Part shown: positions 35,430 to 46,756 of the stretch, in pieces
Layout of the letters: every line of letters begins with the position of its first letter
Numbering within the stretch: the first letter of the stretch is position 1
Assembly: GCA_010015745.1 (NCBI GenBank)
Contig: ML978274.1
Location: 1-64,000 of the forward strand
Direction: 5' to 3'
Source: Setomelanomma holmii
Lineage: Eukaryota > Ascomycota > Dothideomycetes > Pleosporales > Phaeosphaeriaceae
Length of the DNA stretch: 64,000 nucleotides
The notes under the pieces: model-generated
Told to the model about the DNA's origin: nothing
Database searches by the model: none
The model's input: the letters and a program-made list of their open reading frames with translations, nothing else
Made by a program: the position numbers and the translations under genes

Positions 35430-35873
35430 AGGCAATGCCACATCTCCCAGACAAGGATGTTAATCTGGTACTACCACGTTTTATAATACTGGCGGAAAGA
35501 GGGTGTGCATATACTGTAGCGTTCATGCATGGCGTTTCTGGCGTTCTCATCGAGACTTATATTCATTGGACCACATCTATACTTACGAATGGCATCAGTC
35601 TCTACTCTTGACGAACTTGCTATGCATTCCTTTTCGTTGCTCACTAAACGTCTGCGTTACAACACCGCCATCCATTATGCATTACGCTGCTCCAAAACGC
35701 CACATACTAATGCTGAAGTTCTGCCTACCGTCTTCTCAACGACCTAAAGTTTTGAGAAACCTATTTCTTCCAACACGAGCCATATACCGAACGCCATCGC
35801 TAATGCAGACTGAAAATGATCATCAGCCGCTCTCGTCCTCGAGGCCTCCAGCAGGACCTCCAGTAGGCTCTTC

Positions 35874-37039
35874 CTAGTTGCCTACAGCTGTATCGTTCAA
35901 AGCCACGCATACTGCGCCACGATGGTGGCCATTGTACTGCCGGATGATACTCTGGCTACCTAGCTCCCACAGGCGGGCGTAGTGATCGCTACATGCTGTG
36001 ACCAAGTAGGCACTATCGGCGCTGAAAGCACAGTCCCATACCCAGCGTTGGTGGCCGTGTAAGGTCGTCTCGAGAGGGAAAGCGGCAGGATCACGCTCGG
36101 AGGCAGGAGGGAGGTTGTCGCCTGGCTGCAAGTTGTGTGGGGTTGATGTGTCGAGGGACCAAATGCGCGCGGTATGGTCTGCGGAACAGGTTGCGAGGTG
36201 TCGCACGTCCGGAGAAAGGAGGACGCGGGTGATATAAGTTGCATGAGCGGCGAACTTGCAGACGGGGATTATGGACGTAGTATCGTGCCGTTGTATCATG
36301 CGCCATACATAGACATTGCCCTGACCAACTTCATCAGTAACATCGCCATAGCGTCAAAGCTTACGTGATCGACTCCGATCATGGCAGACCTACAGCATTG
36401 TTTCCAGCGCAGACCATGCTACCATCTGAAGCCACAGTGACAGACGCCACGCTCACATCATCCTCTGGTATAAGTTGGTGTGAGCACTTGTTCTCACCCA
36501 AGTCCCATATCCTCACATTGCCTCCACGATCGCAGCTAATGAGCTCGCCCTGGTTGGGATGGATGACGACATCGTTGACTGGAACACCATGTGTGTAGTT
36601 TCGCTGCACGCTGCCGCTCCTCGTGTCCCAAATCTTGACCGTGCCGTCTTCAGAAGACGTGACTAGCCACTTGGACTCGCAGTGAAAGGCAACGCCAGTG
36701 ATGTTTGAAGTATGACCGTCGAAGGTGAGGATCGCATTAGGATTCGTCGACTTGATGTCATAGAGCTTGACAGTATGGTGACCGGCGGCGGCGAGGTATC
36801 GCTTGTCTGGCGATATGCAAAGGCGGTTCACCTGCGAATCTGGGTGAGGGATCGTGCGGGAGCATATCCCACTCAATGCTTCCCAGAAGCTTGGAGCCGA
36901 GCGTTAGCGAGATGAGAGAGTTGAGTGTATCTGCAGGGTAAAGTACCGGATCGTATGATCATATCCCGCTGGTGTTGTTAGTCGTTTGCCGGTTGCCTAT
37001 GGGCTAGAGCTCCGCACCTGTACATAGAATGACCGACAT
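35874..37039 (-). CDS. LST8: Lst8/GbetaL WD-repeat subunit of TOR complexes
   Basis: Exons 37018-37039, 36947-36968, 36394-36889 and 35874-36320 encode 328 aa. Two tiny 22-nt exons open the gene, and splicing yields MSVILCTAGYDHTIRFWEALSGIC, the typical Lst8 start. Seven WD40 blades follow (for example HHTVKLYDI, DGTVKIWDT, GGNVRIWDL, GNVYVWRM, DHTARIWSL, DHYARLWEL), filling the whole protein, as in yeast and human homologues of about 315-330 aa. Introns are 49, 57 and 73 nt with CTAAC or CTGAT branch sites. Lst8 binds the TOR kinase domain in TORC1 and TORC2. It is convergent with BUD6 and the small ORF upstream. Confidence 0.94.
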
Positions 37040-37537
37040 GACTAGCGATACCCACGTTCTTCTCCCGCTGCGGAATCACTTATGATGAGAAGAATGTAGT
37101 CAGGCGACGGTTGCGACTGCGATATCGTGCTCCATCAGGACATGATGGTGTAGTGCATGTGCTTGTGGTTTGCAAAACCCGGGCTCTGGTTGGAAGTTGC
37201 GAAGCTGGGACCCTTCAGCCTTATGGCCTTGGCACGCGGTGAGCTAATATGTACTAGGAGCATCATGCACGACGCGACAGTCGCGTCACGCGTGCTACAT
37301 TTATCTAAAGTCGAATATGATCATCCCGTCTAGCACATCATATCGATAGCACGAGCGAGCGGTCATACGAAGCAAAGGAGTTGCGTGCTCAAGAGGGTAC
37401 AGGTGTTGTGAGTACAAGCATACCGATCACATCCGTCCCTTAAAGAGGCCGGGAAAATACCGACTGTTCTTACCCTCGGGACCCAAAGCGCTCCTACGAA
37501 AGACTCTGGCAGACGAGCAAAACAACATGCTTTTCGA

Positions 37538-38100
37538 CTAATCATCCCAAGTCATGACCTTAGTGACAAGGAACTCTTCCATTCCTTTATCCGCGTTGAA
37601 CCTGCCCCATCCGCTGTTCTTCACTCCTCCAAAAGCTAGGCTGGGCTCGTCTTGGATCGTCATGCTGTTGATGTGGACCGCGCTGTGCTCTTTTCAGTCG
37701 TCATGCTGTCAAATTCGACGAGTTGAGCTTACCCTGATTGTATCTGCTTCGCAAGAGTCAGGCTCTTCCGAAGGTCTCTCGTGAAGACTGCAGCCGAAAG
37801 ACCATATTCCGAGCTGTTGGCAATCTTCACTGCTTCCTCGTCGCTTTGTACTGTTGTGACAGCTACAAGTGGCCCAAAGTTTTCCTCATTCCACATAGTA
37901 GTCGACGTATCCACGTCTTTTAGAACGCTCGAGGCAATCGAAGCCCCCGGAACTGCATCGTGCTGTTCGCTGCCGCATACGACACTGTCCCCTTTCGAAA
38001 TCGCTTCGGACAACGCCTTCTGCAAACGTGCCTTGGATGCTACAGAAGCAAGATGCTTCACAATACTTGAGACGAGATTGGCAAACAAGGAAGCAACCAC
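37538..38100 (-). pseudogene. 5'-truncated aldehyde dehydrogenase
   Basis: Only the C-terminal third of an aldehyde dehydrogenase remains: 37733-38100 joined to 37538-37682 across a normal 50-nt intron (GTAAGC...GCACAG). Visible ALDH hallmarks are EENFGPLVAV, EYGLSAAVFT, AVHINSMTIQDEPSLAFGG and KNSGWGRFN. The last two resemble fungal vanillin/salicylaldehyde-dehydrogenase-like members. The NAD-binding half and the catalytic Cys/Glu region, expected further upstream, are absent. The frame is closed by TAG just upstream (38104-38106), and no ALDH-like sequence follows on either strand up to 38606. It is therefore a remnant, although the intron and the 3' end are intact. Confidence 0.8.
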
Positions 38101-38606
38101 GAGCTAGAAACTGCTTCTTATTCATCGTTAGGTCGCTCCGGCCTCCTCAGAGAAGATATCACCGAACACAGAATCAAATTTTCACGAACAAGACAAAGTC
38201 AAATTCCCTGCTCTGCCGTCCAGTGGAGGCTCAGCCATTGAAGCTACTCATCTCTCCACCCTGCGGCTGTGCTATGGAACTCTCCGGCTCCTGTTCTCTC
38301 CGCCATTACTCGCAAATTCCTCTTGGCGCAGGTCTACCGATCGATAGGTACGAGTATCCGGCAAGGTTTGGCGAGCTGCATGCACAGCTGAACAGCTCGC
38401 TCGACTTCGCCGCTTTGGGACGGACGCCACGCCAATCAGGTCTTTTGCGATACCACGACTTTCCACATGCCACCAGACAATCTTCTTGCTTTAGATATTG
38501 ACCTAAGCCCACTGATGAGGATATAGAGGCGTCATGTGCTGTCGAAATCAGCCCATGTCCTCTCGAAATCCAATCCTACAAAACGATCGTATTTAGAACT
38601 AGCTTG

Positions 38607-39606
38607 ATGTTCCCAACCACGACCATCCACGATGCCGAAGATGATTACGAACTACCGCTCACTGGTCGCTCACATGGCAAGGCTACGCACAGGCGGAGGG
38701 AGTCGCAATTCCGCGCAGTGGCAGACACGATGAACACGAACGTAGTCGGTCACTACATCCGGACATGGTCGGCGTATTTCTTCATTACTCTCGCGATACA
38801 CAGCCTTGTGCATCGGTATTGCGAAGCAAGACTTGCGGAAAGACGTGTATCTGTCCAACTCATCCATGGCTATGTGCGAGGTCCTTTACGTCACATTCAC
38901 GGCGTATCTGCTCCCGCTCATTTGTCGTCTCTTCCTCAAAGCATTAGTTTCAGCTGTCGCTGGAGCACTCTTGAGCGAACAGTCGGACTCAGTCCCATCG
39001 GCATACGTACTACTCGCGGTGTACTATCGAACGACACCGGACTTCCACAAGAACATGCTTTTCTTCCGCGGCGCAGAGGGAGGTGTACGGAGTGTTTTAG
39101 CCATCCGCATCGTCGGAGATTGTATCGTTCATCTCATGGTTCCATTCGTGTCTCTCGCCCTGCCCGTGCAATGGAGCGACAGGGAATGTTGGTTATCCTT
39201 CGATTGGGGCTGGCTGCTTTTCGTCTTATTCTGGCCGTCAATTTGTATTATAGCAGCAATGCTGTACCTGATGAAATACTGGGGATCGCAACAATGCATA
39301 CAATCTATGGCATATTCCAAAGTGCCAGCAGTTTTGCAGATTGCAAAGCATCTAAAAACAATAATCAGGGGCGAAGACGACAATCAGCCCCCGGGGAAAT
39401 GGCGCCTTGGGTATCGGGTCAAGCAGGGCGATGAGATTGCGATGATTGACCAGAGTTATCTTGGTCTAGTTCGAGAAGATGAGTGCACCTCGATGACGGA
39501 CATGCTCCTAGCAATGGAAAGGGAGGATGAAACTGTTGGTGGTCGATTACCACGACGTGTAATGAGCAAGAATGCAAATTATTTCCATCAGGGCTGTCAA
39601 GACTGA
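38607..39606 (+). CDS. Hypothetical integral membrane protein
   Basis: An open frame from 38806 to TGA 39604-39606 encodes at least three strongly hydrophobic segments (VLYVTFTAYLLPLICRLFL, IVGDCIVHLMVPFVSLAL, WLLFVLFWPSICIIAAMLYL) and a hydrophilic tail of about 95 residues. The probable start is ATG 38607 in another frame (MFPTTTIHDAEDDYELPL...), joined by an intron in 38740-38880 whose exact ends I could not settle. Candidates are 38749-38803 and 38808-38880, both with weak donors. No family recognised; about 280-290 aa expected. The stop codon lies 35 nt before the left end of the Tc1-like element, so its 3' UTR is probably interrupted or replaced by the insertion. Confidence 0.5.
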
Positions 39607-39641
39607 GATCTGGCTGTTGGGTTGCAGGAAGAAGCATTGTA

Positions 39642-39671
39642 CGAAGAAGCTCGTTTTTATTGATTGAACGC
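39642..39671 (+). repeat. Left terminal inverted repeat of the Tc1-like element
   Basis: Thirty bases beginning CGAAGAAGCTCG. They match the reverse complement of 41291-41320 except at position 4 (A here, G in the other end). TA precedes it at 39640-39641. Confidence 0.92.
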
Positions 39672-39749
39672 TTTTGGCCCGTGCGTCCCCCATCAAGCAT
39701 GCATCACCTGCACTTCTCTATAGTATAGCACCACCCACAAACAATAAAT

Positions 39750-41128
39750 ATGCCTATTTCTCGTCGCAAATCTTTTCAACATAAGCAAGACAGGGTTGTT
39801 AAGCAGCCTCGCACTGCGCGGACTGAGTTGACTGCTGTTGAGCGCGCATTTGCAGTTGGCGTGCTCACAGGCCTGCGGGGAACGTTCAACAGCCAAACTG
39901 AACTCGCTGACACCATGGGCCGCAGCAAAGGGACACTCACAATGCTAATGCAAAGGGTGGAGAAGAAGGCAGAGGAGCTTGGGGTATCTTTTTAGGACAG
40001 TATTCTCTATGAAAATGACCTGGGGCATGGCCGGAGTTTGTTGTTGACGCCTGAGCAGAAGGCCCGCATCATCTCAATTGTCACAAGCTCGCGCAACAAC
40101 CGCGAGAAAGAGAGCTGGCAGGCTATTGCGCATGGAGACTTTGATGATATTGTACCTGCTATGAGTGTCACAACATTCGAGAATGTGATGTATGAAGCTG
40201 GGTATGCGCGGCGGAGACCAGGTTGGAAGCCACACTTAAGTCCTGAGCAGGAGAAGGAGCGCTATAAATGGGCAAAGGTGCACAACCCAGACCTCCACAA
40301 TGAATACGATAACAAGGGCTTTCAATTCAGGCACATAGTATTTACTGATGAAACACCAGCTCAAATTGGTGAAGAGCGCAGCATGCAGAGGACTTGGTGC
40401 AAGGAGGATGAGCGCTGGGATGAAGGAGTCAAGCATGACCGCAACCGCAAGGACTGTGCTCTACAGTTCTATAGCTTATTCAGGTACAACTATAAAGGTC
40501 CTTGTCATGTATATCATGAAGAAACTCAGCAAGAGAAGGAGGAGGCAGAGGTGGTGTTAAAGGAGGAAAATGCCGACACACAGGCGAGGGATAACAAACT
40601 TCAACACCACGCACGCCTTGCTCTATCACAGCTCAGCGAAAGTGACGTCAACAAGCGCTATAGGACTAGGAAACGTCAGTACGTACCCAGTAAAATGGAC
40701 TATAAGCGTGGAGACCGAGCTCGTGGTGGTGTTGACGGATACCAACACCAAGAAGGTGCCTTAAAGAAGGTTGCCCCATGGATCAATTCACTTAAAAAGA
40801 GAGGAATCAAGTGTATACTACTCCAGGATGGTGCTCTAGCTCACAAATCACGCATAGCGCATGACTATTTGACTATACAACATGTGGAGAGGCTGTGGTG
40901 GCCAGGTCATTCACCAGAGGTCAATGCAACAGAGCATGCCTGGCCATGGATTCGGCAGCAGTGACTAAGGACTTCACTCCCAGTTGCAATGAGAAGGAGT
41001 GCGAGGAGCAGTGGGTAAAGGAGTGGGATGATATGTCTATAGAGGTCATCAATCAATGGGTGGATGCTATTTCAGAGCAGGTGCGGAGGATACTCAGGCA
41101 TCACGGCAAGAACAACTTTCACAGATAG
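39750..41128 (+). pseudogene. Tc1/mariner-like transposase (DDE_3 type) with one stop and one frameshift
   Basis: The gene starts at ATG 39750 with a helix-turn-helix region (TELTAVERAFAVGVL, then SQTELADTMGRSKGTL). TAG at 39993-39995 interrupts the frame, which continues unchanged from 39996 through the catalytic domain to TGA 40962-40964. The DDE residues are visible: VFTDETPA, LLQDGALAHKS and EVNATEHAW. A one-base loss near 40960 shifts the frame; the C-terminal block (VTKDFTPS ... HHGKNNFHR) continues in the next frame to TAG 41126-41128. Apart from these two lesions the protein of about 450 residues is complete. It resembles transposases common in Dothideomycete genomes. Confidence 0.88.
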
Positions 41129-41290
41129 TTACAACACCATAGAATGAGCTTGTATACACTTTGACTTATTGCTAATAGCTTCACTATGCCAGAATTACTT
41201 ATTTGTGCTGTTAATTCACTGTTTTGGTGGGAATTTGTATGGGGGATGTGAATGGGCGGCACTTTGTGGGGGTCGCACACGGTCCATCCG

Positions 41291-41320
41291 GCGTTCAATC
41301 AATAAAAACGAGCTTCTCCG
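41291..41320 (-). repeat. Right terminal inverted repeat of the Tc1-like element
   Basis: Inverted copy of 39642-39671 with one mismatch. TA follows at 41321-41322, completing the target duplication. Confidence 0.92.
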
Positions 41321-41707
41321 TAGACAAGCTTTTGATGCCCCACTGTCCCGTCGCAGGGACGGCTCCGAATGCTGATCATTGCCAGTTGGGCCCCGCCACC
41401 ACTTCAACATCAATCTTATTACCGTCAATAACCGCGTAAAATTAATACTACAACTGCGAGCAGTAGTACCGGACCCATTGTCGTTGCACGCACGGGCAAG
41501 CCTCGTTACATCAGTCGTAGGCGCGTCATGGACCGTTATCTCCGATGAACAACATCCGTCATGAACTAGCGTCACTATGATGGAACATATCCGACGGCGC
41601 CGACGTATAAGTATGAAAGAAAAGCCTTATACGAACAATCTTGACCCACGAGACATAACTTGGCATTTCTTCTTGTTTCGCTGCATCTTCAATTCCACAT
41701 TGAGACA

Positions 41708-43103
41708 ATGGATCCTAATAACCCCAACCTCAAGACCCGCACAACACCTCAGTATGCACTTTACCAGCGTGAGAACTTCTGGAAGTTGAACGATGGCGAA
41801 GTATCTCTTTTCAATACAGGTGAATTTTTTTGCAATTTCTACTGTACAACATCCATATTGACTTGAATAGATCCCGGCCACCTAGAAGACCTCGCCAAGG
41901 CCAAACTCACCCAAAACGGCTGGTTCTACGCATCTTCAAATGCCGGACAGTCCCACACACACACAGCTAATCGCCAAGCATTCTACCGCCACCGAATTAT
42001 CCCGCGTATGCTCGTAGATACGAACAAGCGCGATACAGCAACCTCGATATTCGGACATCAGGTGCCCGCACCAATCGGTTTCGCGCCTGTTGGCATTAAC
42101 AAGATCTACCATCCCCAAGGCGAGCTACCTGTTGCGAGCGCAGCAGGAGAACTAGGACTACCGTACTGCCTGAGTACGGCCGGAAGTCAGCCCATCGAAG
42201 ACGTCGGGGCCGCGAACGATTCCGGCGCAAAGAAAGGCCGTGAAGGCGAAGGCAGCGCCGTTCGCTTCTTCCAGCTATACATGCCCCACGATGACGAATT
42301 GACACGGTCCCTACTCCAACGGGCCGTCGATAGCGGCTTCACAGCATGCATACTCACCCTGGATACCTGGCAACTAGGTTGGCGTCACGACGATGTGGCT
42401 ACTTCAAACTATGCCTTCTACCATGGTATTGGTGCAGATCTAGGACTTTCGGATCCTGTGTTTCAGAAACGGATGAAGGAGAAGGGAATCGATCCGAGGA
42501 CGCAGCCTAACGAAGCTGGTGCGATGTGGATTGATAATGTGTGGCATGGACGTGCGCATACGTGGGAGAAAGCCGTCTGGGCGATGAAGCTGTGGAAAGA
42601 GCTGAGCGGTAAGAAGCCATTTTGCCTCAAAGGTATTCAGAGTGTGGAGGACGCGAAAATGTCAGTGGAGAGGGGCTTCGATGGAATTGTGGTTAGCAAC
42701 CATGCTGGACGACAAGTCGATGGAGCCGTCGCGAGTCTCGACGCTTTAGAAAAGATTGTGGATGGTAGGTCTTCCATGCACATTGCTTCAGCTCTCACTG
42801 ATCCCTCCTCCAGCTGTCGGCGACAAAACATACATCATGTACGATTCCAGCGTACGCTCCGCCTCTGATGTCTTCAAAGCACTAGCGCTCGGTGCCAAAT
42901 TTGTCTTCGTCGGACGACTGTGGATCTGGGGACTCTCGATCATGGGCGAAACAGGCGTCAGACACGTCATGCGGAGTCTTTTGGCAGAACTGGACATTTT
43001 GATGAACGTCGCCGGCTTCCAGAACATCGGCCAGATCACAAGGGATGCGCTCGAGACTGGGTCGAAGGACTACTCGTTGATGAACGTACCAAGTAAGCTT
43101 TGA
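41708..43103 (+). CDS. FMN-dependent 2-hydroxyacid dehydrogenase/oxidase (lactate monooxygenase-like)
   Basis: Exons 41708-41819, 41871-42764 and 42814-43103 encode 431 aa (introns 51 and 49 nt). The protein shows the FMN-dependent alpha-hydroxyacid oxidase fold signatures: PAPIGFAPVGINKIYHPQGE near the N-terminus, YCLSTAGSQPIEDV, LTLDTWQLGWR, FCLKGIQSVEDA and the active-site block VSNHAGRQVDG. In that block the catalytic His is about residue 315, with the conserved Arg three residues later. The extended segment with the HPQGE block is typical of the lactate 2-monooxygenase-like subgroup. No cytochrome b5 domain or targeting peptide is seen. The expected reaction is oxidation of a 2-hydroxyacid to a 2-keto acid (or decarboxylation product); the substrate is unknown. 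It begins 387 nt after the transposon and is convergent with the phosphatase gene. Confidence 0.9.
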
Positions 43104-43478
43104 GTACCTGAAGAGGGGCATGTACATCTCGCTTTACTTTCCTGTTCCTGAACGCGCAGTGTGACGTCATAAAGCATGCTGTTTGTGCATCTTGGACATA
43201 AAAGGTCAGGAAATCTGCATCAGATTAGATTGGAGAATCGGATCGTGCACAAAGGTAGATGGGTATGGGAGGATGGCGACTGTCTACGACGCCAGGTATC
43301 ACTTCGTTACAATGCCCGCTCTTGTGCGGGTCTCGTTTCCATGACCCGTACTTTGACCCTGGTTCTAAGCCAACAAACATTCCGCCTGCGTGTAGGATAT
43401 GAAAGACATTATGTGCGACACGTCAAATGCCGGACTGGCCTATAACGAGGTGAGGGCCATCAGCGGAAGCAGATCATA

Positions 43479-45269
43479 CTACTTGTCGCTGGCCGCTGTG
43501 GTGGATGCGGCCGCCTTCTTATCACCTTGTGCGTCCTTTAGCGATTCTGGGATGTCAGACTTCTCAGTCTGGACGGAAGAGGGTGACTCGATAACATGTG
43601 CGGACTGCGGCCCGGGTGTTCCTTCGCGGTCCCGCGTGCTGCCGTTCGATGTGTCCTTGTTGTACTTGTCCACCTGCGAATCGAGATCCTTGTCTTCGTC
43701 TTCGTGGTCGAACATGTCGCTGTCGGGCGCATCGGTGTTGATCTCGGTCCCGTCACCCAAGAGGATGATGCGGCCACCGAGACCGCTATTCGGTCGGAAT
43801 CTTGAGTCAAGATCCATATCGATGTCATCAGGGCTATCGTCAATGCGATGATGTACACCGGGGCCACGGAACTCAGCTGCACATTTCTATTAGAAACTGA
43901 TCTATTCGCCCTCTGATGAGGGAGAGGCTGGATTCTCAGACTTGCCGTACTCAGGCGGCGCACAAGGTCCTTCGCCGTTTGCCACCCTCTTCGCAATGTC
44001 CTCGTACCATTGCTCCTTTGTCTTTCCATGCAGGAGACCAATGATGGTGATAGTCATGTTGTCACAGCCAACACCCCCAGTGTCGCTGTTTGACGCCAAG
44101 CAGTTGTCCATCATGTTTTCGCAAATGGACTCGAGGGGCTGCTTCGCCACGATCCCGCGTCGAACAAACTCAACAACAGCTTGAGACGATTGGCAGTCCC
44201 AGATACCTAGAAGAAGCGTAAGTATGGACGTCTGATTTGCATGCCTGGAGTAGCGTACCGTCGCAAGCAACGACAAGGAATTCGTCATCCTCATTGATGT
44301 CGTGTATCTCAACGTCGGGGAACGCAGTGACTATTTGTTGCTCCGGGGGAAGATCGGCGCTCTTCTTGAACTCGAAGTCGCCTATCGCGCGCGACAAGGC
44401 AAGGTTACCATTGACGCGGCCAAAGTCAACGAAGCCACCCGCGGCTTGAATACGTGCCTTTTCGGCTGCGAAATGTCAGTGTGATTTCGGGCAATTGAGC
44501 AATATCCGCACCTTCGTTCTGTGGCTTGTGATCGAATGACAGGGGTTTCGCTCGGCCCTTCACTCCGAGGACAGTTCGCGAGTCGCCCGAATTGGCCTGT
44601 TTGAGTAAGACGGTGATCTATAAAGACCTGGCAAGGAAACATACGCAGTAGATTTTGTCTTTCAAAAGAATGGCGACTGAGGCGGTACACCCAGAGACTT
44701 CCTCTTCGTACTTGGGGTCTGTGCAATGAGTCAGCCTTGTGAACTCGCAGCCGAGAAAACGCATCAAGTTGCCTACCACTCAGAATCGCCCTGTCGGTGG
44801 CTAGGAAGCCGTCTTGTAGAGCTTTCTTCAGATCTCCTGTCTTGAAGGCCTCTTGTTTCGCTACGATCTGGTGCAAGTGCTCGCCGGTGTATATGGCAAC
44901 CTTATCGCCGCCGTGACCATCGTATACGCCAAAGAAGGCGAGTCTCTTATCGGGTTCTGTCGCCTTACCGCCATCGCCAGCAGCTTGTAGATCTAGCAGG
45001 CATGCGTGTGCATCCTCCATGCTGATCCGCCAGCCCTGCATCGACGAGGTGCCGAAGATGAGCGAGTCGCCATCGCCGCTTTCTGATTTCTGTCGGACAA
45101 GCACGTGTTAGCTGGTGAGCTGCATGGTGCCAATCGCGCGCATAGCAACGCATCTGCAGGCGGCCGCTGCGCACAGTGGGATGGCGAAAGACGTCAAGGT
45201 GCGGGGGCGGGGAGCAGCGTTGGGCAGTCATACCTTGTCGACGACGGGCTCGGAGAGAGTCTGACCCAT
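43479..45269 (-). CDS. PTC2: PP2C-type Ser/Thr phosphatase, Ptc2/Ptc3 branch
   Basis: Seven exons (45234-45269, 44777-45089, 44645-44718, 44512-44596, 44259-44465, 43946-44206, 43479-43876) encode 457 aa. Metal-binding PP2C motifs are intact: GWRISMEDAH, VYDGHGGD (Asp69), SGDSR (Asp146), ACDGIWD (Asp238) and GCDNMT (Asp287). The start MGQTLSEP fits an N-myristoylation consensus and is typical of Ptc2/3. The last exon is an acidic, disordered tail. The sixth intron (43877-43945) begins GCAAGT, so it is a GC-AG intron; if it is not removed, the protein ends with 16 different residues at 43902. Ptc2/3 phosphatases turn off MAPK and DNA-damage kinases. Confidence 0.92.
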
Positions 45270-46756
45270 GACGTCCGGTTCCTAGGAGGACTCGTAGGAG
45301 AAGAGGGAAGCGAGCTGGAGGGTGAGCACACACTTGTTCGCTGGCATAGATTTGTGATCGGGACCTGGTGTTGTGGGGTGGTTTCGCGGTAGAGCGAGCG
45401 CGGGCAGGCGTGGCAGCAAATTGGAGGCGAGGTCAGATAGTTTGGTGGAGAGAAATGTCTCGCGAGGGTGAGTGTGAAGGTTGCAAGCTTTGCTCGCGGG
45501 GTATGTTTTGGTGTTGCGGGAGCAAAGTGACGGGACGCACTCTTGCCCGCTGGACGAACTGACAGCACGAAGCAGGAACTATGTCCCGTTGCGGCCTAGC
45601 GCTCATGTGGCTAAGTCGTCGAGGCCCAGTGCGTGCGGTGACGACAGCAGCAGGTTCTGCTCGACCGTGTCCGCAATGCCTCTGTTTGGCGTGGTTGCCT
45701 GTGCCCTACGCGCCGCCTATATACGCGAGGGTCCTCTTGCGTCCACCATATTGAGGCGGTGCACCGCAATTGTGAGGCAGCAGGCGCTTGTTCCCGCCCC
45801 AAACGGTGCAGCAGCTCGCGTGCCCACAAGGTCAATCTGAGAATCAGCCACCAGACTCCGGCAGCCCACTGAGCTGACCGGAAGGGTCCAAGTTCCAGCC
45901 AATCCTTCCAAGGAGGTCCAGAACCTCCGTCTTTGCAATGCTGAATTCCAGCCTGCCGCATCTTCATCTCTGGTGCGACGTATTCAAAGGCTGTCATGCA
46001 ATTTGGAAAGGCTGATGGTCAATGAGGTCGAATTTCTAAATTTCTGTACGTTCTCAGCTCTCGAAAGTTGCACGCATACCTGTGCGCACCCATGGCACCT
46101 AACATGCAGTTTGAACGCAGGTGACCCAGCGGAGCCAAGCGACGCGGTATCATCCATTGCGAAGAATGGTGACTTCAACATTGCTCGCACAGAGCACAAG
46201 CCGCTTCAAAACGCTGCAATGGTAACGAGGCGATAAGAGATTCGCGATCAACCACACTACCACCTCATCCGCCGGAGCGTCTTCCATGTGCATGTCACAA
46301 GGGAACAATCGAATGTCTTCATTGTCGAAGGCTGCGATATATAACATGTGCATTGAGGCAATGCATCAAGCGGTATATCAACGGCATCCGTCTTCACACC
46401 TACCTCGGACGGTAACGGGCATGGGTCATTGCATGAGACCAATCGGCGTCTGTTATCGCCCGTTTATCAGATGGTCTGATCTATTCTAGGGCTTGTTGCT
46501 TCCGAGGCAAATCGTCGAGGTCTTGATCCAAGACATTCTTGTCGCAATGGCCTTTGAAGTTGAGGTATTCGGCCGATGTGAAATTGTCGAGGTCCGGACT
46601 GCGCTTTGTGACTACCTCGGCTCGGTATTGAATTAAGCTTAAGCTTAGCGCGTTTGCTGGACCGAGGGATCGATCGACGTAATCATATAGTTGCATCATT
46701 CATATCTTTTCCCTCCTTCTGACTCCAATCCATCCAATTAACCTCGATCAATCACA
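45270..46756. promoter_or_regulatory. Divergent region between the PP2C gene and POX1
   Basis: 1.49 kb between divergent start codons. Short overlapping frames (for example 45481-45840) have no family likeness. It must contain both promoters; I could not identify a convincing fatty-acid response element by eye. Confidence 0.5.

Larger units (their letters stand above)
39642..41320 (+). mobile_element. Complete Tc1/mariner-type DNA transposon with TA target duplication
   Basis: A 1,679-bp element bounded by 30-bp terminal inverted repeats (39642-39671 and 41291-41320) that differ at a single position. It is flanked by TA on both sides (39640-39641 and 41321-41322), the target site used by Tc1/mariner elements. 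Beyond the 30 bp the ends show weaker inverted likeness (CCGTG.G...CCCC). A single transposase gene fills the interior. The nearly identical ends indicate a fairly recent insertion, but the transposase carries two lesions, so the copy is probably non-autonomous now. Confidence 0.92.

Noticed and set aside
45481..45997. Plus and minus frames between PP2C and POX1 as a possible gene
   Set aside because: The frames overlap antisense, are Ala/Arg-rich and show no family signature; treated as promoter DNA.
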